From contig CAJVYC010000006.1 in the NCBI GenBank assembly GCA_913009205.1, positions 1-64,000 of the forward strand: DNA of 64,000 nucleotides, given 5' to 3'. The notes under the pieces were generated by a model. The model was not told the origin of the DNA and did no database searches. It was given only the letters and a program-made list of their open reading frames with translations. Position numbers and translations under genes: made by a program. The DNA comes from an uncultured Fluviicola sp. Lineage in GTDB: Bacteria > Bacteroidota > Bacteroidia > Flavobacteriales_D > Crocinitomicaceae. Below are positions 54,463-63,243 of this stretch, piece by piece; position 1 is the stretch's first letter, and every line of letters begins with the position of its first letter.

Positions 54463-55026
54463 TTAGATCGTCATAATGTCCTTCTCTTTAACTATTAACA
54501 AATCATCAATTTTTTTAGAACTTGTATTCGTAATTGTTTGAACTTCTCCTTCAGCATCTTTTTGCAAATCTTCTGATAAACCGTCATCTTTTAAAGATTT
54601 AATCATATCGATCGCATCTTTTCTATTGTTTCTCATTCCAACTTTAGCATGTTCAGCTTCCGCTTTCGCCTTTTTAACGAGATCTTTCCGTCTATCTTCT
54701 GTCAGACTAGGTACAGATATAATCAACATCTCACCATTGTCCTGCGGAGCCAATCCAAGGTTCGCATTTACGATCCCTCTCATTACTTCCATCAACATTG
54801 GTTTCTCCCAAGGCTGAACGGTAAGTGTACGTCCATCCAAAGTATTTACGTTTGCAACTTGTTGAAGTGGTGTTGGCGAACCATAATAATCAACCATTAC
54901 TCCATGCAACATTGCAGGTGATGCCTTTCCGGCTCTTATTTTCAATAATGCAGTCTCTAAGTGTTCGATAGTCTTTCCATTAGCCGACTTCAACTCATCA
55001 TAGATCATATTTAAATCTTCAACCAT
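54463..55026 (-). CDS. frr: ribosome recycling factor
   Basis: RRF splits ribosomes after termination, with EF-G. The 187-residue protein has the family pattern TALLKIRAGKASPAML, VDYYGSPTPLQQVANVN, TLDGRTLTVQPWEK, GLAPQDNGEMLIISVPSLTEDRRKDLVKKAK and a helical C-terminal arm. The ATG that starts MVEDLNMIYDEL is chosen. pyrH is upstream by 11 bases, a common pairing. Confidence 0.95.
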   Translation of the reverse strand: MVEDLNMIYDELKSANGKTIEHLETALLKIRAGKASPAMLHGVMVDYYGSPTPLQQVANVNTLDGRTLTVQPWEKPMLMEVMRGIVNANLGLAPQDNGEMLIISVPSLTEDRRKDLVKKAKAEAEHAKVGMRNNRKDAIDMIKSLKDDGLSEDLQKDAEGEVQTITNTSSKKIDDLLIVKEKDIMTI

Positions 55027-55037
55027 GTTTCTAATTT

Positions 55038-55745
55038 TTAGTTTCTAACTATCGTTCCAACTTCTTCTCCATTAAGAACCTTAATTAGATTTCCAGGAGT
55101 ATCCATATCAAAAACGATGATTGGTAAATTGTTTTCTTTACAAAGGGTAAAGGCTGTCATGTCCATTACATTCAATCCTTTACGGTAAACATCATCAAAA
55201 GAAATCGAATCATATTTCGTGGCGTCAGGATTCTTTTCCGGGTCAGCAGTATAAATTCCATCAACACGGGTTCCTTTTAAAATGACCTCAGCATTCACCT
55301 CAATTGCTCTAAGCGACGCTGCAGAATCCGTTGTAAAAAATGGGTTTCCAGTTCCTGCTCCAAAAATCACAACACGTCCTTTTTCAAGATGACGCACTGC
55401 TTTTCTACGAACGAAAGGTTCTGAAATCTCCTTCATTTCAATTGCAGATTGCAATCGAGTTTGAACGCCAACCGATTCCAATGCTGCCTGAAGTGCCATT
55501 GAATTAATCATTGTTGCCAACATTCCCATGTAATCACCATGCGTTCGGTCCATTCCACCCTCTTCGGCTTGCACGCCTCTAAAAATATTCCCTCCTCCAA
55601 TTACGATTGCAACTTGAACTCCTGCTGCGCGAATCTCTTTGATCTGCTCCGCATAAATAGAGAGTCTATTGTTGTCAATCCCGAATGCCTTATCTCCCAT
55701 CAAAGACTCTCCGCTTAATTTCAGGAGTATACGTTTGTACTTCAT
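55038..55745 (-). CDS. pyrH: uridylate kinase
   Basis: The hexameric UMP kinase makes UDP. The protein of about 235 residues has [44 protein letters not shown]-like ([11 protein letters not shown]), the active-site [13 protein letters not shown] and [13 protein letters not shown] chose the ATG at 55743-55745 over an in-frame start 11 codons upstream because the former is the conserved [12 protein letters not shown] start and a promoter lies between. frr follows. Confidence 0.95.
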   Translation of the reverse strand: MKYKRILLKLSGESLMGDKAFGIDNNRLSIYAEQIKEIRAAGVQVAIVIGGGNIFRGVQAEEGGMDRTHGDYMGMLATMINSMALQAALESVGVQTRLQSAIEMKEISEPFVRRKAVRHLEKGRVVIFGAGTGNPFFTTDSAASLRAIEVNAEVILKGTRVDGIYTADPEKNPDATKYDSISFDDVYRKGLNVMDMTAFTLCKENNLPIIVFDMDTPGNLIKVLNGEEVGTIVRN

Positions 55746-55766
55746 TTTTAGATTTTTGAAACCTAG

Positions 55767-55798
55767 CAAATATACCATTCCGAATTCGAAGATTCAAG
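55767..55798 (-). promoter_or_regulatory. candidate promoter of pyrH-frr
   Basis: On the minus strand CTTG (one mismatch from TTTG) is followed after 20 bases by TATATTTG, an exact minus-7 element, about 22 bases before the pyrH ATG. Confidence 0.55.
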
Positions 55799-55864
55799 CA
55801 ATAAAAGATTCAATAAGCTAAACTTATTAACGATTGAATTCGATCACCAGAAAATCAAGGCCAA

Positions 55865-56752
55865 TTAGTTCCGAATGAAATTCAACAAATGCCCTAAGTA
55901 AGATTCTAAACCAAGTTTAACAGGAACCTCCGAATGATCCGATCCTTCAACCCGGATTGCGGTACTTTCTGTTCCTCCATAATTTGCATAAATCAGTTCT
56001 CCGTTGTCAATTGAAACATAAGTATCTTCCTTACCATGAAGCCATAATAATGGTGCAACTACGCCTTTAATGTTCTCGGAATTCTCAAATTTTAAATCCG
56101 TTACAAATTCAGCTTGAACATTAATTACAGTTGAACCATTCACCAAATGCTGAACCGAAGCCAAGGGTGCCTCAATCATCAGCTTTGCCGGTTTGAAATC
56201 CGATCGGTACGCAGCTCTTTCAATACCAGGGATCGCTCCAAGGCTGTATCCGTAGTACATCGTTTTATCCGCATCAGCCCCTTGACCGATCAACCAATCG
56301 ATGGCTGCATCCGCATCTTCACTCAATCCAGCTTCAGATGAACTGCCTTCTGACATTCCATATCCTCTATAATCAAACATGAAAACTCCATAATTGTATT
56401 TACCTCCAACATTGGCCAGTAATGACGCGCGTGAAAAGTAATTGTCCATATGCAAAGACTGACCGTGCAAATAAAGCAAAACAGTATCTGAAGAAATTGT
56501 TGCTATGTCGCCGATATAAAGCCCATAAATTTTATAAACTTCTCCTGTAGCTTGATCCATTGAGTTCATTTCAACCAAGGTGTAGTTTGATGCATCGGCA
56601 AGCATAGCTTGAGGGATTTCTACTTCGCCTGAATAGTTTTCAAACTCATAAGCTTCCAATTTGGTGCCTGGAAATGCCAATCCATCTAAAACGACTTTCT
56701 TACATCCGAAAGAAACTGATACCAAGACAAGAATTAAAAGTGCATTTTTCAT
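55865..56752 (-). CDS. alpha/beta-hydrolase lipoprotein
   Basis: The 295-residue product has a lipoprotein signal with lipobox SFGC (C17). The hydrolase core has YLHGQSLHMDNY, FMFDYRGYGMSEG, the nucleophile elbow GYSLG (S170), a candidate acid D243 in HGKED and the catalytic His in SDH (H273). It resembles the Bem46/esterase type of small serine hydrolases. The substrate is unknown. Its start overlaps the stop of the upstream outer-membrane gene by four bases. Confidence 0.85.
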   Translation of the reverse strand: MKNALLILVLVSVSFGCKKVVLDGLAFPGTKLEAYEFENYSGEVEIPQAMLADASNYTLVEMNSMDQATGEVYKIYGLYIGDIATISSDTVLLYLHGQSLHMDNYFSRASLLANVGGKYNYGVFMFDYRGYGMSEGSSSEAGLSEDADAAIDWLIGQGADADKTMYYGYSLGAIPGIERAAYRSDFKPAKLMIEAPLASVQHLVNGSTVINVQAEFVTDLKFENSENIKGVVAPLLWLHGKEDTYVSIDNGELIYANYGGTESTAIRVEGSDHSEVPVKLGLESYLGHLLNFIRN

Positions 56753-57435
56753 GATTCTTTCTTTTTAGTGTTTAACATTTTTCTGAATCCAAAATAGAAC
56801 CCGGTCGCACCGTTTTCTCCAGTTATTCCTTTATACGGAACAAATGGCGATGCACTATTCAAATAGGGAGCTATGAATTTGATCTCAGTAAACAATTCCC
56901 ATCCACGTTCCTTTCCTTTAAATACGTGTCCAACCTGAGGGCTAAGCAAAATGTAACGATTACGTCCTTGCGTTTCAATACCAGCAAAATCAAAGTAGTT
57001 ATTGATTCCAAAATAAAAGTAGTTCCTCCGTTTACCATAATTGTAATAAGCGTTAACATCCAATATCGGCCACAATTTTGCTTTGCGATCGTTGAAGTCA
57101 TAGATAAAATTGACTGAAGGTGCAACAGATATATGTGGTGTCCATTTCCCTTTCAATTTAGGAGTAAGATAAGTCACACCGACATCGATTTGAGCGTTAC
57201 CAAAGAATAAGGCTGTCGTGTGAAGACCGCCGTGGAGCGTTAAATCGTCTCTCAAACCGTACCCAACTTCCAATTGTGTCAAAGGCACTGGAATAGGAGT
57301 TCCTGCAAAGTCAATGAACGGCCCTCCTAAACTAACACCAACGGCAAGTTGATCTTTCTCTAGAGGCTCTATAAAGCGTGAAGGCCCGCAGGATGTTATC
57401 AATATGGCTACAGACAAAAAGAGTAGTAATTTCAT
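56749..57435 (-). CDS. outer-membrane lipoprotein-like barrel
   Basis: The 228-residue product has a lipoprotein signal with lipobox ITSC. Repeating alternating strands with aromatic residues (such as YYNYGKRRNYFYFGINNYFDF) indicate an outer-membrane barrel-like body. No specific family is recognised. It overlaps the hydrolase gene (ATGA) and is probably the first gene of a two-gene unit of its own. Confidence 0.72.
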   Translation of the reverse strand: MKLLLFLSVAILITSCGPSRFIEPLEKDQLAVGVSLGGPFIDFAGTPIPVPLTQLEVGYGLRDDLTLHGGLHTTALFFGNAQIDVGVTYLTPKLKGKWTPHISVAPSVNFIYDFNDRKAKLWPILDVNAYYNYGKRRNYFYFGINNYFDFAGIETQGRNRYILLSPQVGHVFKGKERGWELFTEIKFIAPYLNSASPFVPYKGITGENGATGFYFGFRKMLNTKKKES

Positions 57436-57449
57436 AAATTATAATATAA

Positions 57450-57487
57450 CAAAAAACCCTGACACCAAAAGGTGCCAGGGTTTTTTA
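57450..57487 (-). terminator. terminator of the rpsB-tsf transcript
   Basis: On the minus strand AACCCTGGCACC-TTTT-GGTGTCAGGGTT forms a 12-bp stem with one mismatch, flanked by runs of A and T, 18 bases after the tsf stop. Confidence 0.9.
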
Positions 57488-57504
57488 AATAATTTCAATT
57501 TATC

Positions 57505-58335
57505 TTAAGATAAAGCTAAACGTTTGAATTCTGTAACAGTTAAACCAGACTCAGCACCGTTAAGGAACTGCTCTACATTTTGTTTGTTATCTCTAACGAA
57601 TGGCTGGCTCAACAAAGTGTTTTCTTTGAAGAATTTACCTAAACGTCCTTGAGCAATTTTATCCGCCATTTCAGCAGGTTTCCCTTCTTGAATAGCTAAA
57701 TCTTTTCCAACTTCAAGTTCTCTTGCGATAGTCGATTCGTCGATACCTTCTTTGCTTAACGCGAGAGGATTCATTGCAGCAACTTGCATTGCAACTTGTT
57801 TCCCTGCATCAGAAGCAGCCTCCGAACTATTAGTCAATCCTACTATAGTCGCCAATTGATTTCCTGGGTGATTGTAACCGACAACACATTCAGCATTGAT
57901 TTTCTCGTAACCAGAGATCACCAACTTCTCACCGATAACACCAATCTGTTCTATCAATTTCTCAGAGATAGAAAGTTTTTCGTTGTAAGCCAATGCTGTC
58001 AACTCATCAATGCTATCCGGCATTTTGTTGATAGCGATATCAACTAATGATTGAACAAAAGCTTGAAAATCAGAGTTCTTTGCAACAAAATCAGTCTCAC
58101 AGCTTAATGCCAATACAACACCTGATCTACCATCAGAAGTTGATTGAGCGTAAATCAAACCTTCTTTAGTTTCATTGTCCCCTCTTTTAGCAGCAACTTT
58201 TTGACCTTTCTTACGAAGAACATCAACTGCTGCTTCGAAATCACCGTCTGTTTCAACAAGAGCTTTTTTGCAATCCATCATGCCTGCTCCCGTTTGCTTT
58301 CTTAATTTATTTACATCTGCAGCTGTAATTGCCAT
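57505..58335 (-). CDS. tsf: elongation factor Ts
   Basis: EF-Ts exchanges GDP for GTP on EF-Tu. The 276-residue protein has the start TAADVNKLRKQTGAGMMDCKKALVETDGD, the contact motif CETDFVAKNSDFQAF, and a C-terminal dimerisation part. The order rpsB-tsf is universal. It is followed by a terminator. Confidence 0.95.
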   Translation of the reverse strand: MAITAADVNKLRKQTGAGMMDCKKALVETDGDFEAAVDVLRKKGQKVAAKRGDNETKEGLIYAQSTSDGRSGVVLALSCETDFVAKNSDFQAFVQSLVDIAINKMPDSIDELTALAYNEKLSISEKLIEQIGVIGEKLVISGYEKINAECVVGYNHPGNQLATIVGLTNSSEAASDAGKQVAMQVAAMNPLALSKEGIDESTIARELEVGKDLAIQEGKPAEMADKIAQGRLGKFFKENTLLSQPFVRDNKQNVEQFLNGAESGLTVTEFKRLALS

Positions 58336-58386
58336 GGATATAAGTTTTAAATATTAATAATTCTATTTTTTTCTTCAGTCGACTAA

Positions 58387-59370
58387 TTACTTAGCCTCTT
58401 TATTTTTTACTTCAGCTGCTGGAGCTTCAGTCACTGGAGTTTCTTCAACTACAGGTGCTACTGCTTTCTTCTTAGCTGCTGGCTTTTTCGCTGCTGCTTT
58501 CTTAGCTGCAGGTTTAGCTGCTTCTTCAGTTTTTGGCTTTTCTGTTGCTGGAGCTTCAACTACTGCGCGTGCAGCAGGTGCTGCTTCTGCTGGAGCTGCT
58601 GCAACTTTCGCTGCTTCTTTCTTCTCAGCTTCTTTCTTCTCAGCTTTTGCTGCAGAATCTTTAGCTGCCATGTCTTTATCGTTCTTACGCTCAGACAATC
58701 CTTCTTTAATTGCTCCACAAATCTCATCCATAATAATGGTAATTGATTTAGTAGCATCATCATTTGAAGGGATAGGGAAATCAACCAATTTAGGGTTAGA
58801 GTTCGTATCTACCATTCCAAATGTAGGGATGTTCAATCTTTTAGCTTCAGAAAGAGCGATATGCTCTTTTAAGATATCAACGATAAAAATAGCTGCAGGC
58901 TGACGAGTCATATCTGCAATAGAACCAAAATTCTTTTCTAGTTTTTCACGTTGACGTGTTTTAAACAAACGTTCTCTCTTGTTCAATGTTTCCCAAGTTC
59001 CGTCAGTCTTCATCTTATCAATAGAAGTCATCTTACGGATGGATTTACGTGTTGTTTGGAAGTTCGTTAACATTCCACCTGACCAACGTTCAGTTACGAA
59101 AGGCATGTTAAGTTCTGCCACCTTATCAGCGATAATATCTTTCGCTTGTTTTTTAGTTGCAACGAATAAAATTTTCTTCCCAGACTTAGCAATTTGCTTA
59201 AGAGCAGCAGCCGATTGATCGAGATGAGCAATTGTCTTATTAAGGTCAATAATGTGGATACCTTTTTTTTCCTCAAAGATATACGGCGCCATTGCTGGGT
59301 TCCATTTTCTTCTTAGGTGTCCGAAGTGAACACCTGCTTCTAATAAATCTTCAAATTTAACTTTTGACAT
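58387..59370 (-). CDS. rpsB: 30S ribosomal protein uS2 with Ala/Lys-rich tail
   Basis: The 327-residue protein has a normal S2 core over about the first 230 residues (LLEAGVHFGHLRRKWNPAM and later PAAIFIVDILKEHIALSEAKRLNIPTFG). It is followed by an extension of nearly 100 residues that is almost wholly Ala, Lys, Pro, Glu and Val. Standard uS2 is about 240 residues. The tail is likely disordered and may bind rRNA. tsf follows. Confidence 0.94.
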   Translation of the reverse strand: MSKVKFEDLLEAGVHFGHLRRKWNPAMAPYIFEEKKGIHIIDLNKTIAHLDQSAAALKQIAKSGKKILFVATKKQAKDIIADKVAELNMPFVTERWSGGMLTNFQTTRKSIRKMTSIDKMKTDGTWETLNKRERLFKTRQREKLEKNFGSIADMTRQPAAIFIVDILKEHIALSEAKRLNIPTFGMVDTNSNPKLVDFPIPSNDDATKSITIIMDEICGAIKEGLSERKNDKDMAAKDSAAKAEKKEAEKKEAAKVAAAPAEAAPAARAVVEAPATEKPKTEEAAKPAAKKAAAKKPAAKKKAVAPVVEETPVTEAPAAEVKNKEAK

Positions 59371-59515
59371 TTTTTCTTTTTTAATTGTTTACGTTCCTTT
59401 AGCAATCAATCCAAGAGGGGCTTTCGCAGTGCTCGCAGACTTAGATACTAAACAATCGTCAAAAAGTTCTCTTGAAACTTCCGATATAATCGAAACCACA
59501 GAGAACAAATATTTT
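59371..59515 (-). promoter_or_regulatory. candidate rpsB leader RNA
   Basis: The space between rpsI and rpsB is 145 bases. Its 3' half on the minus strand contains a G/C-rich block (GCGAGCACTGCGAAAGCCCC, then TTGGATTGATTGCTAAAGG) unlike the AT-rich spacers elsewhere in the window. Several short stems can be drawn. uS2 autoregulates through its leader in E. coli, so a leader element is plausible here. No terminator separates rpsI from it. Confidence 0.3.
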
Positions 59516-59902
59516 TTAACGTTTCGAGAATTGGAATTTCTTACGAGCCTTTGGTTGCCCTGGCTTTTTACGCTCCACCATTCTAGGGTCACGTGTCATC
59601 AATCCTTCTGCTTTCAATAAAGTCTTGTTCTCTTCATCTATTTTCACCAATGCTCTTGAAATCCCTAAACGGATTGCTTCAACTTGACCATTGATTCCTC
59701 CACCTGCAACATTTACTGTTACATCATACTGACCAACTGTATTAGTCAATTCAAATGGTTGGTGAATTTTAGATTGAAGAACAGATACAGGAAAAAATTC
59801 CGTATAATCTCTTTTATTGATCGTTACCTTTCCTTTACCTTTTGACATGTAAACTCTGGCAACAGACGTTTTTCTTCTTCCTAATGTGTTAATTATTTCC
59901 AT
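59516..59902 (-). CDS. rpsI: 30S ribosomal protein uS9
   Basis: The 128-residue protein has the uS9 pattern LGRRKTSVARVYMSKGKG, GGGINGQVEAIRLGISRAL, and the basic C-terminal arm ending KKFQFSKR that reaches the P site. rplM is four bases upstream, the usual pair. Confidence 0.96.
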   Translation of the reverse strand: MEIINTLGRRKTSVARVYMSKGKGKVTINKRDYTEFFPVSVLQSKIHQPFELTNTVGQYDVTVNVAGGGINGQVEAIRLGISRALVKIDEENKTLLKAEGLMTRDPRMVERKKPGQPKARKKFQFSKR

Positions 59903-59906
59903 GCTG

Positions 59907-60362
59907 CTATTTAAATGTATCTAAGTTTAATACTTCAGGTTTTTGAGCTTCTTGTCCGTGCTCAGCGCCTTTGTAAACTTTCAGATTAGTAAATAATCTC
60001 CGTCCAAGCGTACCTTTAGGGAGCATTCCCTTTACAGCTTTTTCGATTAATCTTTCAGGATGTTTTGCTAACATCTGTTCCGCTGTTGTTTGACGCTGTC
60101 CACCTGGGTAACCCGTGTGACGGATGTACGTTTTGTTAACAAGCTTTGTACCTGAAAATGCCACTTTTTCTGCATTAATAACGATAACGTTATCACCACA
60201 GTCAGCATGAGGCGTGAAGTTTGGTTTGTGCTTACCACGAACTACCTTCGCCACCTTACTCGCTAAACGACCTAAAGTCTGGCCTTCAGCATCCACTACA
60301 AACCACTTTTTATTAGCGGTTTCCTTGTTAGCGGAAACGGTTTTGTAACTTAATGTATCCAC
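59907..60362 (-). CDS. rplM: 50S ribosomal protein uL13
   Basis: The 151-residue protein has [19 protein letters not shown], the [31 protein letters not shown]-type core (seen from about residue 90) and the [14 protein letters not shown] end. It is the first gene of the rplM-rpsI transcript, with a consensus promoter about 45 bases upstream. Confidence 0.96.
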   Translation of the reverse strand: MDTLSYKTVSANKETANKKWFVVDAEGQTLGRLASKVAKVVRGKHKPNFTPHADCGDNVIVINAEKVAFSGTKLVNKTYIRHTGYPGGQRQTTAEQMLAKHPERLIEKAVKGMLPKGTLGRRLFTNLKVYKGAEHGQEAQKPEVLNLDTFK

Positions 60363-60408
60363 AATATTGTATTTTAAAAATAAGACAATTCCCCTAAATT
60401 GGGGGGTG

Positions 60409-60439
60409 CAAAGATATGATTTCTACATTTATTAACAAA
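60409..60439 (-). promoter_or_regulatory. consensus promoter of rplM-rpsI
   Basis: On the minus strand TTTG (60436-60439) and TATCTTTG (60409-60416) match the Bacteroidota pattern exactly, with a 19-base spacer. The short leader contains a small hairpin formed by CCCC and GGGG. Confidence 0.75.
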
Positions 60440-60855
60440 CCTTTAGTGAAAAAGATTAAGGTTTATTATTTGAAGTTTTTTTAATCCTAGGCAAAGATAG
60501 GAAAATCTAATGCTAAACATTGTAAATTATGACCTGAAAATTTCAAAAAAATAGGAATTAATTACACAATAATATGAAAAGGAGCGATGCGATTTCAACA
60601 CAATGAGTACACACATGTTTCTGGTGAATACACCGTCATTACAGCTTAAAAAGCTGTAATCATCTCCATTCTGAATTTCTTGAAATACGGAAATAAAAAA
60701 CAGTTAAATCGTGAATCGAACTGGATGTACTTTCAATTTCTATAAAACAGGCCACCGAAAGACACTAGCTATAAATTGAGATAGTTATTTCTTAGGTCGA
60801 AAGACACAACTAAGCAAAATATTAAAGGTGACAAACAAGAAAAATTGAATTCCTG
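60440..60855. other. non-coding gap with one inverted repeat
   Basis: This gap has no convincing frame on either strand. The only structure I see is a 10-bp inverted repeat at 60638-60660 (ATTACAGCTT and AAGCTGTAAT around three bases). It lacks a T-run, so it may be an operator or a decayed terminator of the enoyl-CoA hydratase gene. Confidence 0.5.
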
Positions 60856-61629
60856 CTACTTCTTTTTGAATGCATTAATGGCATTTACAGTAAACTCAGA
60901 CAAAACCAATTTCCCACTCATTTTTGCTCTTTCAGAAAGAAGCGAGTCCCAATTCTCAGTTCCTTCCCAGAAAATATTTTTAAGAAGCTCCATTGCTTGA
61001 GGATTCGATGTTGAAAGTTTATTCGCCAAGATCTCAATTGCATCATCCATTTCTGATACAGAATCATAAATTTCAGTATACAACCCTTTTTCTCTCGCCC
61101 ATGAAGCAGGCATCCATTCAGTAGCATTAATTGCCAATTGACTCATGGCAGACATTCCAACTTTACGTTGAACAGCAGGGCCAACTACAAATGGACCAAT
61201 TCCAACCGCAAGCTCTGAAAGCTTAACATCAGCAAATTTTGTTGCAAAACAATAATCTACTGCAGACGCTACACCCACTCCGCCTCCAACAGCTTTTCCA
61301 TGAACACGTCCGATGATTAATTTTGGACATTTCCGGCATGCGTTAATCACATTTGCGAAACCAGAAAAGAACTTCTTCCCTGATGGGAAATCTTGAATTG
61401 AAATCAACTCATCGAAACTAGCACCAGCGCAAAAAGCTCTTTCACCTGATGATTTCAAAACAATAACTTTCACGTTATCATCCTGTCCAATTTTTGTAAT
61501 TGTATCCGCAAGTTTTTGTAGAATTTTACCCGGTAGTGAATTACTCAATGGGTGACCAAATTCAAGCGTTGCAATTCCTTTCTCGTTGATAGAGACTTCA
61601 ACATGTCCTTGGTGAATAGCGTCAGACAT
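60856..61629 (-). CDS. enoyl-CoA hydratase/isomerase family protein
   Basis: The 257-residue protein is a crotonase: FGHPLSNSLPGKILQKL near the start, ERAFCAGASFDEL with the first oxyanion part, and RVHGKAVGGGVGVASAVDYCFA with the second. The catalytic Glu is in KLSELAVGIGP. The start is the ATG at 61627-61629, just after the RRM gene, not a longer frame inside that gene. Substrate unknown. Confidence 0.9.
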   Translation of the reverse strand: MSDAIHQGHVEVSINEKGIATLEFGHPLSNSLPGKILQKLADTITKIGQDDNVKVIVLKSSGERAFCAGASFDELISIQDFPSGKKFFSGFANVINACRKCPKLIIGRVHGKAVGGGVGVASAVDYCFATKFADVKLSELAVGIGPFVVGPAVQRKVGMSAMSQLAINATEWMPASWAREKGLYTEIYDSVSEMDDAIEILANKLSTSNPQAMELLKNIFWEGTENWDSLLSERAKMSGKLVLSEFTVNAINAFKKK

Positions 61630-61651
61630 AAAAAATATTGTTTTAGGTGAG

Positions 61652-61915
61652 TTACTTTTTTTGACGGTTGTCCTTGGCAGAGGCAATTTTAACATCAATT
61701 GCTCGGCCATTAATTTCCATTCCATTCAAAGCTTGAATTGCACTAATTGCATCATCAGCATCAACCATTTCTACATAACCGTATCCACGAGAACGCTTCG
61801 TATCCTTTTCATAAACCACATGTGCGTAACCTACTTTCCCAAATGTTGAAAATGTTGACATCAAGTCATCTGAAGTAATACTCCAATCCAGATTCGCTAT
61901 AAATATATTTGTCAT
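61652..61915 (-). CDS. RRM RNA-binding protein
   Basis: The 87-residue protein is one RNA-recognition motif: RNP2 is IFIANL at the start and RNP1 is RGYGYVEM at about residues 43-50. The tail is short and Lys-rich. Such small RRM proteins, common in Bacteroidota and cyanobacteria, probably act as RNA chaperones. The sequence differs from the usual RNP1 RGFGFVE only in two aromatic swaps. Confidence 0.92.
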   Translation of the reverse strand: MTNIFIANLDWSITSDDLMSTFSTFGKVGYAHVVYEKDTKRSRGYGYVEMVDADDAISAIQALNGMEINGRAIDVKIASAKDNRQKK

Positions 61916-61922
61916 CTAACCT

Positions 61923-62894
61923 TTATTTAAGAGTAAAGCTGTCTGTTCCAATCAGTTGACCTTGACAGTACAGTTTAACTTTATAATTCCCTTTTGATAA
62001 TTCTTTGCCCTTTAAACTATAATAGACAGCGACATCAATACTTTGATTTTGATAATTGATCGATTTCTTGTCTGAAAATGCCACTTGACCAGTCTCCAAA
62101 GTGGTGACATTACTTGAAGACGTTTGAAGTGTTTTTCCAGATGGATCGATTACACTCATATAAACGATTTTGTTTCCTCCATCCGTAATTGGGTTTTTGC
62201 CAATTGTGAATTCAGAACGAATTTGAACGACCTTTCTAGCTCTAGACTCTTCACCCATCTCGTTGTTCAGTTTTTGCTTCAAACCAACGGATTTTATAGA
62301 ATAGGCATTTAACTTTTGACCTTCTTTAATTTTCACAAAGCGATCATCCGCTAATTGAGCTGCAGAATCTCGAGACGCTGCAGTATAACCTAAAGTCTGA
62401 GTAGTTTCATCAAGATCATTTCTTAAACCGTAATTCAAGGTATGTAAAGAGTCAATTTCATAAACATAACCTCTCATAATATCTCTTAACCCAGCAATCT
62501 CGGTTTTTTGTCGTGCAACAATAGAAGCATTAATTCTCCCCGATTTTTGGCTTGCATCAAGATCTGCCATCAAAAGCTCTATGGCTTTTTTTTGAGAATC
62601 AATTGCTGCATTTTGTTCTGGAGTGCCGTTCTTCTTAAGCTCGTCATAGGTTCTAAGCATGGTTACGAAATCCTCGCGAAGATCGTTCGACATATCACCG
62701 ACATACTCCTTCAGCATTTCATTCATGACTTTCATGTCTTGAGTGAGCTTTGTATTATCTAATTCAGTTTCGTTCAAAGCAGTATTCTTGGAGGACCACA
62801 TGTAGCCCATAATACCCAACATTATTAACAGCATAATAACGATGGCAATAAAGGCACCGTTACTTTTTTTTGGGGAGTTCATTTCTTCAGACAT
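61923..62894 (-). CDS. membrane-anchored coiled-coil protein
   Basis: The 323-residue protein has one N-terminal membrane helix (about residues 14-31), a long coiled-coil part (about 35-190), and a beta-rich C-terminal domain of about 100 residues ending CQGQLIGTDSFTLK. It is likely in the inner membrane with the bulk in the periplasm. No named family is recognised; similar proteins are annotated as hypothetical in Bacteroidota. Confidence 0.78.
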   Translation of the reverse strand: MSEEMNSPKKSNGAFIAIVIMLLIMLGIMGYMWSSKNTALNETELDNTKLTQDMKVMNEMLKEYVGDMSNDLREDFVTMLRTYDELKKNGTPEQNAAIDSQKKAIELLMADLDASQKSGRINASIVARQKTEIAGLRDIMRGYVYEIDSLHTLNYGLRNDLDETTQTLGYTAASRDSAAQLADDRFVKIKEGQKLNAYSIKSVGLKQKLNNEMGEESRARKVVQIRSEFTIGKNPITDGGNKIVYMSVIDPSGKTLQTSSSNVTTLETGQVAFSDKKSINYQNQSIDVAVYYSLKGKELSKGNYKVKLYCQGQLIGTDSFTLK

Positions 62895-62991
62895 AAACCG
62901 TAATTTAGGAGATACACGTAATATACGAATGTATAGCGTAAATATTCAATCTTAATTCCAAAAAAAAATGTAATTTTTCTGGGGAAAGAAT

Positions 62992-63243
62992 TTATGCTTC
63001 CTCTAAAGAGTAGGTGTAACTCTCCATGATTTGGTTGGCCAACAATTTCTTACATGCCTGATCTACCATTTGATCGGCTGCTTCTTGATTACCCGCTTCA
63101 ACAAATAATCTAACGTGTCTACCAATTCGAACACTTTCAATAGAATCCAAACCTATATTCTTCATACTACTAGTCACTGCTTTTCCTTGAGGGTCTAACA
63201 ATGCATCCAATGGCATCACGTCTATTTCGGCCTTAAATCTCAT
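62992..63243 (-). CDS. purS: phosphoribosylformylglycinamidine synthase subunit PurS
   Basis: The 83-residue protein has the PurS pattern KAEIDVMPLDALLDPQGKAV and GLDSIESVRIGRHVRLFVEA. PurS joins PurL and PurQ in purine synthesis in organisms with the small PurL. It overlaps pssA by 11 bases. purL and purQ are not in the window. Confidence 0.92.
   Translation of the reverse strand: MRFKAEIDVMPLDALLDPQGKAVTSSMKNIGLDSIESVRIGRHVRLFVEAGNQEAADQMVDQACKKLLANQIMESYTYSLEEA

Noticed and set aside
59389-59592. Minus-strand frame overlapping rpsI and the rpsB leader
   Set aside because: It runs out of frame through rpsI and has no features of its own.
60638-60660. Palindrome as a terminator
   Set aside because: The stem is good but no T-run follows on either strand, so it is only reported as an inverted repeat.
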